From the NCBI GenBank assembly GCA_023627715.1, contig JAMAHW010000012.1, positions 62,001 through 126,000 of the forward strand: a stretch of DNA of 64,000 nt, read 5' to 3'. Origin of the DNA: Periconia sp. R9002 (lineage: Eukaryota > Ascomycota > Dothideomycetes > Pleosporales > Periconiaceae). Position numbers and translations under genes: made by a program. Under the pieces are notes generated by a model. The model was not told the origin of the DNA. It searched no databases and worked only from the letters and a program-made list of their open reading frames with translations. Shown here in pieces: positions 10,518 to 23,013 of this stretch. The stretch's first letter is position 1; every line of letters starts with the position of its first letter.

Positions 10518-11320
10518 ATGCAGAAACCAAAAACAGGCGCAGACGAAGATGGCGAAGATGGACATCTTGCATCTGATATTTCGTCAGACTGGAATCTAGC
10601 TTCTCTCTCCGATAGAGGGCATGAGGCCGCAGGCGTGACTCGTGTCCATCGGGTATTTCCTGGCTCTATTCTGTACCTTTGGTCTGCTCAATTGTGTTGG
10701 AGTTTTCCATCTGTACTATGAAAATACCGTAAGTGTATTAAGTATCAACTATTTTTATGAAGAACACTGCTTTCATTGTAAGCTATACCACCCGATCACC
10801 AGCACATGCCACTTTGCATCAACGGGGGTAGCTCTGAGACAACTTCGGCCCTCGCTGACTCTTGATAAGTGACACCATAACTCATGTATTTCGTTGGTTG
10901 ATGGTGTCGCTATCAACCCAGTACTATCAATTTTGGTTCGCCCAGTCTGTTGTCGTAGGATGTAGCTCAGGCATCGTGTTCAACGCAGCACTTTCCCGCA
11001 TTGTGACATGTTCTCTGAAGAAGCGTGCTACTGCTTTCGCCATCGCTACTTCTGGTGAGTTTTTTCTTGTTCCGACTGGAATAGCTAGGTTCTGTTTTGA
11101 TTCCACAAATGATAATACCACTCGAGACATACAACATAGTAATTGCTACTTAACGGTACTTGATATTGGAAACTGTCGGTGTAAATATATAATACGCACA
11201 GATGTTTTTGGGTACCGAGTTGTACTCGAGGATGAGATTACGCGATATTTCCCAAAACTTCAAATCCTTCCAGGCATGAAGATTATGTCTGACCTTGCGC
11301 AAGGATTTTGTGTTTGAATA
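10518..11320 (+). pseudogene. Relic MFS transporter, monocarboxylate-transporter type
   Basis: Pieces of an MCT-like major facilitator are visible in different frames. Around 10609-10730 a first membrane segment reads 'SIGYFLALFCTFGLL' followed by VGVFHLYYEN, preceded by a degenerate PEGG-RAW-type lead with an in-frame TGA (10636-10638) where Trp is expected. At 10880-11070 a second block reads 'YYQFWFAQSVVVGCSSGIVF', then LKKRATAFAIATSGE, the conserved loop between TM4 and TM5. Nothing recognisable of the later segments follows, so the gene is both interrupted and truncated. In aromatic polyketide clusters such transporters often export the product; here export by this gene is not possible. 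Confidence 0.7.
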
Positions 11321-11585
11321 TGTGGTTGAGAAGCAATGTTTTGGTAGGGCCCTCCCATGTATACATGGCAGTCTATGTACTACACATGGATGGAGTTCTA
11401 GTGGAGGAGATGTGTGACTCCATGCCCGAATCACGATTGTAAGCTAGATATATATAACCCTATGAGGCACTGTGTACACTTGTTTGCTCCAATGGCTCAG
11501 GGGGGTGTACGTGTCAAATTTCCTTGATCTTTCTCATGCAACACTTCAAGCGCCTCCCACATTATCTTGAGTTAGGCGCTGGACT

Positions 11586-13230
11586 CTATGCAAACGTATT
11601 TTCGACAAGGCCAGGAAATAAACCAACAAGTTGTTCATTCGAACAAGTCAACAAACCATCACTCCGGGCTCGGAAACGCCGCTTGAAAGTCTCCATCGCT
11701 TCTCTGTAGAAAATTCCCCTCTCGGTTAACGGAATTCCTTCCAGTATAGGTGCTTCCGACATGCTCATAAATCCCCTGAAAAGCCAGTCTACATCTTTCA
11801 GAGTTGGAAGTTCGCGTAATAATGCAGCCGCAGGCCCGTCGTGGCGCAACTGGGCTCTACAGATAGTCCCGGCTTGTTTCTGGATTGTTGATGCCCGCGG
11901 CACGCGCAATTTTGCATAGTTTTCTAAAGCCGATCGCAAAGCTATGGAGCCTAATTTTCCAGTGGCTGATAATCGCATTGCTTTCTGCAGCTCATTCACC
12001 AGACACGCACACGACTCTATAGCCTGGTTGGCTCCCATAGCCGCATTGGGTACCATCTATATCATATTAACATTCTAACTTCACTGTGGTCTGTGATTTT
12101 AATCTGGACCTGCTGCAATGGAACAGAATCAACATACCTTATGCGCAGCATCACCGACAATGACTGTACGCCCGGTGTGCCATGTCTTCGCAATGCCTTC
12201 TTCTAGAGCTACCTGCGTGGCAACTTTGCTTGTTTTCCAGAGATCGCGGAAACAAACGCCAGGAGCAATATTGAGATGACTAACCGATTCACATAAGGCA
12301 TGCACATCCGCCGCCGTATACCGTGGTGTCTTTGACAAAACCAACGTTTCCCCCAAATCTTCGAAGACGAACCAAAAGATGACATCGTCTTTGCCAGTGA
12401 ATCCCAGGACGGCGGCCGATTCCCGGTACATGGAAAAACACTCGCCTCCAACAATGCCAGGCGTGGGCGCGGACATGCCGAATACACAGGAGAATCGCGT
12501 AGACATATCTAGTGCCCAATGTGACATTACCGTCAGCACTAGACTTGCTTCCCATACGTTCTGTTGGAACTTCTAGTTTGAACTCACATTTGTCCGACTG
12601 ATTTGCCTCTGGTTCAGGCTGTGACGAGTCGATGAAATTACGTACGCAGCTCCGCACACCGTCGGCCCCGATTACGAGGTCTGCCGTTACTGTAAGCCCA
12701 GCCTCCGTGACGACAGTGGCACTCTCTGCATTTTCCTGGATACTCTTCACTCGTGCAGATGTTTTGAGCATGTTTTTGCTGTCGCGTAGCTTGTTTGACA
12801 TAATTTCGAGTAATTTGCGCCGCTCGAGGAACAAGGCCCCGTATCCAATACTGGCATTAAGGCCGATTAGTCGGCCGAAATCCCATGATAATTTTTCAAC
12901 TTACCTGGACGGAAAATGACTCAACGCGGTGATTTCCGATATGATTCCGCCATCGGGATCCAAGTGTCTCCAGGACTTCAGTGGCATGGTGTGCTTTTCA
13001 AGCTCATCTAGCAGACCTAGCTGATCTAAAATTCGCAGTCCATTTGGTTGGAGGCCAACGCTCGCTCCCAGGTTCGACGCCAAAGTGTCATGGGCCTCAA
13101 AAAGAGCATATTCAATGCCCAATCGTTCAAAAGCTAGAGCCAAAGTAAGCCCAGCTATGCCACCGCCCACGATAACTACCTGTACGCGTCTTAGAACAGT
13201 CGTGGACTGATTTTGATCCACCATTTTCAT
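11586..13230 (-). CDS. FAD-dependent monooxygenase, salicylate-hydroxylase-like (476 aa)
   Basis: Four exons join in frame: 13230-12905, 12850-12588, 12508-12138 and 12056-11586, with introns of 54, 79 and 81 nt. The frame is open upstream but the first ATG is 13230 (MKMVDQNQS). Landmarks are the dinucleotide-binding VIVGGGIAGL, the mid-protein DLVIGADGVRS, and VIVGDAAHKMVPNAAMG near the FAD ribityl site, all typical of class A flavoprotein monooxygenases. Such enzymes hydroxylate or dearomatise phenolic rings with NAD(P)H and O2, and in fungi they commonly tailor products of non-reducing polyketide synthases. Its location between the AflR-like regulator and the synthase fits that role. No breaks seen; this is the one tailoring gene that still looks functional. 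Confidence 0.88.
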
Positions 13231-13596
13231 GAATGCACAAGGCGCCGGTCGTGTAACAGTCACGCTCACGCCGGGCTATAAAACGTATATGAAGGCTCCG
13301 TGCAACGGAATCATGCTATACATTCCAACGCAGATCTTACTGGTTATGGGCCGATGTGAATCCCGAGCAGCACCGAAAGACCCTAAGCCGAGACCTTCCG
13401 GGACCGATTGATCGACCAAGGGACATAAAAGATGACTAAGAAGTAATTCTCGGTGCTGTGAATCTACTAACTGGGCTCAGAACCTCTTCAGCAAAAGGGT
13501 TTTCAGTTTTCATCGAGTTGAAATATTGTGCAGCAACCCCGTACGGCAACAAGAAGCTGTTGGCTATATCCGGACAGTTCAATGTTTGTCCCAACC
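13231..13596. other. Intergenic promoter region of the FAD monooxygenase
   Basis: Short region before the relic monooxygenase. Nothing specific seen. Confidence 0.5.
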
Positions 13597-14140
13597 ATCC
13601 GAACATCAGTTTTGATAGTCGACGGCGACTTTTCAGGCCTCACCGCTGCATTTGAACTCGGCTTACACGGCGTACGGACGATACTCCTCGAACGTGAGAT
13701 GGAGACACTTCATCATCCTCTGCTGGTGGGTTTACAGCAAGAACAGTGGAGATACCTCGTTCACTAAGCCCCCTTGAAGAAGAGATCCGGGAAAAAGGCC
13801 AGCTGATTCTAAACTGTGTGGTGCTAGAGTTGAAAGCCCGACTGGGAAGTGGTTAGACGTAGTTGCATAGAACCTGAAAGACGAGCAAGCGGAGAACAAT
13901 GGCGTCTTGATGAGTCTATACTCCTCCTACAATGGTGACATCACACTGCGGGACGTATTGGAGTCAGTAATATAGAAAATAGCATTGGAGTTGAGCGTAG
14001 ATGTCCGTCATTGCCATCAGTTTGTCGGCCTAGCACAAAAGGTCGGCATAATTCCAGGTAGGATAAAAGATTCCCAAGGCGAGCCTTACGAAAACAGGGC
14101 GGAATATCTTCTTGCTGCCGACAGACGTCAAAGTTCTAGT
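13597..14140 (+). pseudogene. Relic FAD monooxygenase, phenol-hydroxylase/MhpA type
   Basis: The frame starting near 13597 reads SVLIVDGDFSGLTAAFELG then GVRTILLEREMETLHHP, which matches the N-terminal FAD-binding fold of phenol-hydroxylase-like monooxygenases, with the Gly-rich GGGPxGL degraded to DGDFSGL. After a break, another frame near 13980-14130 gives VDVRHCHQFVGLAQK and, later, EYLLAADRR, matching the family's 'ALxxxPxVDLRYGHQFVGF' and YLLAADGARS regions. Stops (for example TAG before this second block) and frame changes separate the pieces, and the rest of the enzyme (about 400 residues) is gone. A second, decayed tailoring oxygenase next to the intact one. Confidence 0.72.
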
Positions 14141-15996
14141 TCCGTTTCAGCTCAACGATAATGTTCCTGTGTAACTAATTCTTGATAAAAACACATTCTT
14201 AAAATAAAATTACCTTACGTCTCATATACTTCACATGCGTATTAGTGAAGCTGGCCTCAACACTAATGCGGAGGGAGAAGGGGGTTGGGCAGGTACAGCC
14301 ATTAATCGCCTCAGACAGTATCTGGCACTTAACAAGTACTGTATATTTTCAGACTGTAGCCCCCTTGCCTCTGTTTTGGGATCTCGCTGTATTATTATAT
14401 TTAATGTTTCTCACCTTTTGTTGCTAGAACCTTAAACTACCATTCATTCATCGAGCCAAATCCATCTGCGTGCATGTAGATACTATAAACAGTGTTTGAG
14501 TACTACCTGGGCTTTCTCAACCTAGTTCAAATTATTTAGAAAATAATGAAAAAGCGCCCAACAAAAAAGACGAGAGGACTGAAGAGCCGAATCTAGAGAA
14601 AAGAATTACTAGAAAGTAATGTAGACCTTAGATGGGTGGGTTTGTATGAAATCATTCGCATTAGACTACTTGCAGGGCATTGGGACGGTGCCATGTCTGT
14701 TGCAGGTGCCTTTCTCGAAGGCCAGTTGACAGGTAGGAACTGAGTGGAGCCGACTGTTCGGCAACATTATCATAATCTCACTTGTCGTTATAGCCTCGAC
14801 TCGGTGCTTAATTGGCTGAGGCATATCCCTTTTTCGTCAGCAAAATTGTGAGCCCATGTAATAATAAGCTTACAGATATAACTAAACTTATGCAAAAATG
14901 TAATCGGATGGTTGCGCCTCAAAACCTCGGTCTCACCCATAAGTTTCCGACCAAGTCCGGTGAAGACCGAAAGCGCATGGAAAAATGCAGTACTATGTCT
15001 ATAATGATGCGGCTAAAAGACTCGGCTATTGACCTCTTATTTTTGCCTGCGCTGAATGTGATTTTATAAAAGTGTATTTGGTCTTCATGTTGGCACAGTG
15101 TTTTGTTATCTGGTCACGATGTTAACACTCGAGCGATGAAATATATCAAGAAACATTCATGTATTAGGACTGGTTAAAAATCCACGCACGGCTTTGATAG
15201 ATGCCGATATCGACTCAGGTATTCGGAAAGTATGCTTATTTAGCTCAATTGTGATTACATACTATCAGTCGATAATGTAATCAAATCGGCACCAGACACT
15301 TTTTCAAGTTAAGAGCATCTTGCGCCACATTAGCCTATGTTTTTCGCCGCTTTATCATTGATAACCCAATCTTGAACCAAAACAAGTGTAACTGTTTTGA
15401 ACGAAACTTGTTGTTTCACTTTTCAGAAACAGCAACTGAGGTACTCATTTGTCCCGTAAATAAAACTCTTCCTGTGGTGTACCTCTGGATTCTGTACTTG
15501 ACTATCATGTAATCACGATGAGCCTCTTCTGTGAGACCTCGGTTCCTATAACCGCAAATAGTTAAGATATACATTGTTTCAAGGGGTTGCACTAACAATC
15601 GTGAATGTAGAGGAATTCAGAAGGGATTTTGAAACCACTGAAGCCTTGACCACGTGCGGAAATGGTCGGAGGTTCTTGAGTGTCATACCCTTTAAATGAT
15701 TAAGATCGCATGGAGCGCCTAGACTTTCGGAGCTCGGTGCTCATCGGCGAAGTCGGGTACACTGAAAGCATTGTTGGCTCCTCCGGGGGCGTCATGCAGC
15801 GCCGCATGCTGCAAGATAGACGATGAAGTTGTAAGCATATGCAAGAGTCGTATATTTCAGGGCCAAAAGACTCTAGGCTGGGCAAAGTTTAATATGTTCC
15901 ATGGGTAATGCCACTGCTTTTAATCATAGTCCGATCCAAATCTGAATTTTATTCGAAGACTGATTATCGAGACTGACCAGTCTTCCAACAGCTAGA
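14141..15996. other. AT-rich gap upstream of polyketide synthase
   Basis: No intact gene. Much of 14.4-15.6 kb is AT-rich, as in decayed or RIP-mutated DNA. On the minus strand, 15815-15715 holds a short open piece reading HDAPGGANNAFSVPDF that could be the last exon of a lost gene; I do not recognise it. The last 300 bases should be the synthase promoter. Confidence 0.5.
15727..15737. promoter_or_regulatory. Near-match to AflR-type binding site
   Basis: TCGGAGCTCGG fits the published AflR consensus TCGSWNNSCGR at all but one position. It lies 260 bases before the synthase ATG. One such near match can occur by chance. Confidence 0.25.
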
Positions 15997-18900
15997 ATGG
16001 ATCCCTCAACAGACGTGTTCATCTTTGGAGACCAAACAAATCGAGTTGAATCCAACTTGAAAGAGCTAATCTTGATCCGCAATGACGCTATGCTCAGTTC
16101 CTTTCTCGACGAAGCGTTCTTAACACTCCAGCGGGAGATCTCAACGCTTTCAGTACTGGAAAAAAGTCAGTTTCCAAAGGCAGAGACACTGGGGCTGCTA
16201 GTGGATGCTATAGCAAAGGGAAAGCGTCATGCAGCGCTGGAGAGTGCTTGCGTTTGCATTTACGAGATCGGTTACTATATACGGTAGGGTGGTTCCATAA
16301 CAAGAGCTCCCTGCCACTCTATACTTACACATTCCAGACTTGTGTCCCAGCAAAACCGGAAACATGATCCAGAAAACGCGCGATTCCTCGGTTTCTGTAC
16401 CGGTTCTTTCGCTGCCGCTGCTGTGAGCTGCTCGCATAACTTGTATAGTGTTTCCAAGATTGGACTTCAAGCAGTCACTGTCGCATTTCGCGTTGGGATG
16501 CGTGTGCACCGTAAAGCGGCGATGCTAGGTTGCACCAATGGTGGTCATTGGTCGGTGATAGTGCCGGAACTACAAGAGAGTGCCATGGCGGGTTTGTTGG
16601 CCGAGTTCTGCGCCTCGAAGGTCAGTTGGGATGCTGAAAACTACATTCATGAAAGGTCGACGTGCTGACTTTTATTGACAGAGGCTTCCAAAGTCATCGG
16701 TTCCCTTCGTTAGTGCTGTTGGTTCAAATACTGTCACGCTCAGTGGACCACCCCAGGTGCTCGATGTTTTGATTGAGTCCACATACTTCAATGAAAAGAG
16801 AATACATCGGCTACCAATCTACGGTCCCTACCACTCTCCCCACGTATATCCCAAGTCAGAAGTTTCTCAGATTCTAGACTCATGCTTAGAAGGCGTGGAC
16901 TTCCTAGACAATCATGTTCTTGGTTTGCACATTTCTTGTGCGACCGGCACCATTATTGAGGCAAATACTTTTGGGGCCCTACTCCAGTCACTGATTTGCA
17001 GCGCTCTCATAGAGCAGATCCGCCTTGATTACGTTATGGAAGTCATTTGCGCGCTTCCTGCGACAGTACTCATTCCCATCAACACACAAATGGCCGCAGG
17101 AATAGCCAGCTATACAACCCGCAAAGCCGGCAACACAAGAATAGAGCAACCAATCGCTCCTTTGTCCTCGGATCTGCAGGCGAAGTCCCCCGAAAACTCG
17201 TCAAAGATTGCTATAATAGGGTTTAGTGGACGATTTCCAGAAGCTGATGACCTAGAGGAGTTCTGGGATCTGCTTCAGCAAGGACTAGATGTTCACAAAC
17301 CTGTCCCCTCTAGTCGATTCGATGGCGAAGCACACTACGATGCAAGTGGTCAGCGGAAGAATACCAGCAAAGTCAAGAATGGATGTTGGATAAAAAAACC
17401 GGATCTTTTCGACAGTCGTTTTTTCCACCTTTCGCCACGCGAAGCCTGCCAGTGCGATCCAGCGCAAAGACTTGCCTTGATGACTGCGTACGAAGCAATA
17501 GAGATGGCTGGATTTGTAGCGGATCGGACAGCCTCCAGTCGTCGGGATCGAGTTGGTGTATTCTACGGTACCACAAGCGACGACTGGCGCGAAGTGAATA
17601 TTGCGCAAGATATTGATACATATTTCATTCCAGGAGGCAATAGGGCATTTGTTCCCGGCAAGATTAACTACCAGTTCAAATTCAGCGGCCCAAGCATTTC
17701 GGTAGATACTGCATGTTCTTCCAGCATGACAGCTATAGATATCGCGATTACGTCGCTTATCAACAAGGATTGTGACACCGCGATCGCGGGAGGCACGAAT
17801 GTACTAACAAACCCTGACAACTTTGTTGGCCTGGATCGTGGTCATTTCTTGTCGAACTCAGGAGGAAACTGCAAAACGTTTGACGACTCCGCTGACGGAT
17901 ATTGCCGAGCTGAGGGGGTCGGTACAGTCATACTGAAACGTTTGTCCGATGCTATAGCAGATGAAGACCCTATCTTCGGGGTTATTCTTGGGGCGCAAAC
18001 CAATCACTCCGCAGAATCTGTCTCAATCACCAGACCTTTGGCTGACGCTCAGGAGCGTCTTTTTAGAAACCTCCTAAACGTATCGGGCCTTAATCCTTAT
18101 GACATCAGTTACATCGAAATGCACGGCACGGGGACACAAGCTGGTGATGCCGTAGAAATGCAATCGGTTTTGAATACATTCGCCTGGAACCATGACCGGC
18201 CCGAGGAACAATCTTTATTCCTCGGATCTGTTAAATCCAACGTTGGTCATGGAGAGTCTGCTTCAGGTGTCACGGCACTGATCAAGGTGTTGTTGATGAT
18301 GCAGCGCAGCAAGATTCCACCGCATTGCGGAATCAAAACAAAGATCAACCGTAACTTTCCTACCGATCTAGCCCAACGTGGGGTTCACATTGCTTTGGGT
18401 GGAGAGGCAGAATGGACTCGACCCAGTAAAGGTTCGCGAAGAGCTTTTATAAACAACTTTTCAGCCGCCGGCGGCAACACTGTTCTACTAGTGGAAGATG
18501 CTCCAGCCACGATTGAAACCAATAATTCAGTCGATGATCGAACGAACCACATTGTCGCGGTCTCGGCGCGATCCAAAAAGTCGCTTAAGAATAATATTGA
18601 GTCCCTTCTTCGTTTTGCTGACACTTCTGACGCTCATCCCAATACACTGAGCCAAATTTCCTACACCACCACAGCTCGCCGAGTCCATCACAACCACCGA
18701 GCCACATTCGTCGTCAAAGATATGCAGAATCTGAGAGCCGCATTACAAAAGGCTGCCAGTGCGGAAGATTATAGGCCAGTGTCAGCCAAAGCGCCAAGAG
18801 TAGGGTTCCTTTTCACCGGTCAGGGCGCCCAGCAGAGCGCAATGGCTTCAGGGTTGTACCGAGCCTTTTCAAATTTTCGATACGACATCCATGATTTCGA

Positions 18901-21900
18901 CGCTATAGCCCAGGCGCAAGGACTTCCTTCTGTTGTACCGTTAGTGGATGGCACGGTTCCCATCGATGAACTATCACCCACGATGATCCAGCTAGGGACT
19001 TGCCTTGTACAAATCGCCATGGCACGTCTATGGATTGGTCTGGGCATACAACCTGCCTATTTAATTGGCCACAGCCTTGGAGAATATGCCGCGCTACATA
19101 TCGCAGGTGTGCTGAGCATCAACGACACAATCTGGTTATGTGGCCAGCGGGCTCAGTTATTGGAGTCTACGTGCACGCCCGAAACACATGGAATGATTGC
19201 AGTGATGGCATCACGAGATCAACTGAGGCAATTGACGGATGAGTCAAATTTGGAAATTGCTTGCGTCAACGGGCCTGAGGACACGGTGTTGAGTGGCCGC
19301 AACGCAGACATTGATGAAGCTTGTCAGAACCTCAAAAAACTGGGTTACAAGTACACCAAGTTGTCTTTGCCTTTCGCTTTCCATTCGTCCCAAGTTGAGC
19401 CTTTGCTTCCCGAGCTCGAAAATATATCTCGCCACGTGACCTTTCAGACACCCCAGATACCTTTGGCTTCTACTGTCCTCGGCACTGTTATTTCTACAGG
19501 CGGTACTTTTGGTTCGGAATACTTGGTAAGACACTGTCGTCAAACGGTAGATTTCCTCGGTGCTGTAGAGTCAGCCAAACAAATGAGTATCATTCAGTCG
19601 TCTGATGTTTGTATCGAGATTGGCTCTCATCCTCTCCTTTCAAGGATGATAAAATCCATCCTGGGGGCTGATTCGAGGTGTTATCCTACTCTGCGTCGCG
19701 GTGAGGACACATTCAAAACACTCCCAGAAACATTATCGGCACTCCATTTGGCTGGAGCGGCGGTCAACTGGAACGAGTACCACCGTGACTTCTCCTCTTC
19801 TCGCAAAGTTGTAGCCCTCCCCAGTTACAGTTGGGACTATGGAAGCTACTGGATTCAATATCAGCCAAACTGGTGCCTTACTAAAGGTGACCCAATCCAG
19901 GACCAAGTCCCGGCTGCGCGGGTGGAACCGCGGACCAAGCCTGTTCGACTGAGTACTTCGGTCCAAGAGATTTTAGAGCTATCCTGCACCGAAACGAAGG
20001 CCACTGTAGTCGCCCAGTCCGACCTGCATGACCCTGACTTGTTGAAGACGGCAGAGAACCATCGCGTTAATGGCTTAACGCTTTGTCCTTCGGTAAGATT
20101 TTTACTGTTTTTACTGAGAGATACGAAGTGGCTGACGATGAATGTAGTCTCTATATGCAGATATCGGAGTGACACTAGCCAGCCATCTTGTGGGGATTCG
20201 ATATCCCAACCAAGTACTCAGGCCTGATGTCACTAACTTGCTTGTTTCGAAGGCGCTAGTCGTCAATGCGACTGGGCCGCAACCATTTGCGGCTGCACTG
20301 ACTATGGACTGGGATTCTCGGTGTGGAGACATGGAGATTTACAGCGTCGATGCACTGGGCCGAAAAACCGCAGTGCACGTGACAATGCAGATCGAAATCC
20401 ACGATCCTCGGTCATGGCTAGATCAGTGGCAGCGTCAACAGTATCTCATACAGAGAAGCATCAAGCAATTACAAGCCGGTATCGGCGCAGGGCCAGTACA
20501 TAGAATTGGTCGCCGAATGCTTTACAAGTTGTTCTCTGCCGAGGTCCAATACGGTTCTTCTTTCCAGGGCATAGAGGAAGTGGCATTCGACAGTGAGGGC
20601 CTTGAATCTACTGCTCGAGTTCAGCTGCAGCCAGTACATGGGCAGTATTTTCTTAATCCTTATTGGTGCGACAGCTTTGGCCATATTTCCGGCTTTACAT
20701 TGAACACAAGCGATTCTCTGGATCTTAAAGATCACGTATACATCAATCAGGGATGGAAATACATGCGATGCGCGGAACCCTTCTCAGAGGATGCTGTGTA
20801 TCAGACGTACGTCAAGATGCAACCTTTGAAGGATGATGGCTCTTCCTATTCTGGGGACGTCTTCGTCTTGAAAGATGACAAGATCATCGCTGTTTATGGT
20901 TCTGTTACATTCAACAAGGTGTCTCGAAGGGTATTACAGATGTTACTTCCATCACAGAGCAGTGTTAAGGACTCCAACTCAAAGGCCGTCGTCAAACCCC
21001 TAGCTCAAAAGTCATCACCACAGTTCGGAGCGGCATCATTGGAGAGATTATCATCGAAACCAGTGGTACCTGCTATTGACAAAAAGCCATCTCATAATAC
21101 CATGCTCAATGAGGTCTTGAAAGTCATATCTGAGGAAATCGGCATCGATCCAGCGCAGTTGACCGACGAAGCCAACTTCGCCGACTTTGGAGTCGACTCG
21201 ATGATGTCTCTAACTATCCTGGGCTTTATGCGCGATAATTTATCGCTTGATGTCCCACCATCTCTGTTCGATGACTATTCCTCAGTAAAAGAACTCAAGG
21301 ACTATTTGACACGATACTCCACCACCAACAGTTCGGGTTCGACCTCTGAGGCGTCTACTTCGGAGGCAAACACTGGTACCACTACACCTTTGACCACAGC
21401 GGGCGATACGTATGAATTGAAGCCTGAAAAGCTACAAAATGCCTCAGCGATGCTTAAATCTTTGCTCGATATAGTAGCTGAGGAGATGGGTGTCGATGGC
21501 AATGAGTTGGCAGATGGTGACGATTTGGCCGAGTTTGGCTTGGATTCTCTTCTATCCCTTACAGTGATAGGGCGAGCTCGCGAAGAGCTCAACATCGATC
21601 TTCCGCAGGATTTATTTCAAGAAAGCACAAGATGGTCAGACGTACAAGCTAGTCTGAGCACTACGTTGGGAGGGCCAGCCCCTTCGTCAGCGTCACTAGG
21701 AGACAAGCCGATCATGCCCACATCGAACGCGCTTCTCCCACCGGCGACGTCAATGCTTCTCCAGGGAGGCAAGAACTCTCGGGCGTCACTCTTCTTGTTT
21801 CCCGACGGGTCCGGCTCGGCTACTTCGTATTCAGGTCTACCCAAGATACCGGACGATATCTGCCTTATCGGTATGAACTGTCCATATATAAAGGCGCCTC

Positions 21901-22523
21901 AAGATTTGAAATGCAGCCTACAGGACTTAACCACACCTTACGTTGCCGAAATTCGGCGACGGCAGCCTCGAGGTCCATACAATCTAGCTGGCTGGTCGGC
22001 AGGTGGCATTGCAGCATATGATGCAGCCCAGCGATTGGTGAATGAGGGGGAGACGGTGGAGCGGTTGATTCTAATTGACTCACCCAACCCAATTGGGCTC
22101 GAGAAGCTACCCCCACGCTTCTACCAGTTTTTGGAGGGTGCAGGGGTGTTTGGGGCTGCCGGTGGTAAGAAAGCGCCCGAGTGGCTGATCCGGCATTTCC
22201 TAGCCTTCATAGACGCCCTGGACAAATACTAACCTGTTCAGTTTAAGGGCAAAAAGCCCATGACGACCCTTATCTGGGCGCTCGATGGCGTATGTAAAGA
22301 CCCTAGCGATGCTCGGCCCGTGCCGCAAACGGGCGATCCAAAGGAGATGGCCTGGTTGCTGGAAAATCGGCCGGCCAATCCGGGATTCAACGGCTGGGAC
22401 ACGTTACTGGGAAGAGACAAGATCGAAGTCCAATGCATTGAGGGGGTTAATCATTTCACCATGGTGCGGGAGCCTGGTGCATTCGCATTGGTCAAGATTA
22501 TCTGTGATGCCATGGCCAAGTAG
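15997..22523 (+). CDS. Non-reducing polyketide synthase SAT-KS-AT-PT-ACP-ACP-TE, with nonsense codon in TE
   Basis: Four exons join in frame: 15997-16283, 16338-16620, 16682-20092 and 20148 onward; introns are 54, 61 and 55 nt. Domains with visible catalytic residues: SAT (C116 in GFCTG, H241 in YGPYHSP), KS from about residue 365 (C535 in DTACSSS, then HGTGTQAGD and NVGHGE), AT (S988 in GHSLGEY), product template (H1317 in HRVNG, D1502 in WCDSFG), ACP1 (S1678 in GVDS), ACP2 (S1794 in GLDS) and TE (S1944 in GWSAGG). It should build an aromatic polyketide from an acyl starter and malonyl-CoA; the product cannot be predicted by eye. The frame meets TAA at 22230-22232 (protein 2021 aa), but coding similarity continues in the same frame to 22523 and includes the TE histidine motif GVNHF. 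So the thioesterase is probably broken, unless splicing removes the stop. Confidence 0.93.
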
Positions 22524-23013
22524 CAACTGATGCATGGATGGATGGATGGATAAATGAAGCAGACTCAGAGTTTTAAACTTATTTTGATATGGATGAATGG
22601 GAAATATTTCCTTTTTTTTATGTTTTTGGGATATGGATAGATTTCTTAGACAGTTACACTCGCTCTGTACAATGATAATTACTTTTCCAACGCACCCAGA
22701 CTATTTAGGTGAATTATAAACCATTCTGTTCAGTGTATATATATCAGTTCCTCTTCATTGATACCCACAAATGTGAAGTACTTCCGGTCGCCTTATTCCT
22801 TGTGTAAGCCAATCAGCATCCGAGCCAGCCGAACAAATATGAACAAGAGCCTCCCTCGGCTTTCGGGCGTCGGATAAGCTTATGCGGGCGGCCAACTTGT
22901 TCATTTGTTGTTACGATCAATACCGACTCAAGTCAGCTGCTTCCTTCACTCATTAATGCCACCACTGATCCATTATTTGTCCTTCGTCTCTCTAGGCCGG
23001 TAGGACTGTGGAG
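22524..23013. other. Intergenic region, synthase 3' end to regulator 5' end
   Basis: Starts with a short (GGAT)n run at about 22534-22552. Otherwise AT-rich; presumed promoter of the downstream regulator. Confidence 0.5.

Noticed and set aside
15715..15815. Last exon of an unknown gene on the minus strand (HDAPGGANNAF...)
   Set aside because: Too short and no upstream exon could be joined; mentioned only as a possible relic.
22165..22241. Normal GT-AG intron removing the TE stop
   Set aside because: The 77-nt intron with donor GTAAGA gives an immediate frame-shift stop and would delete conserved TE sequence.
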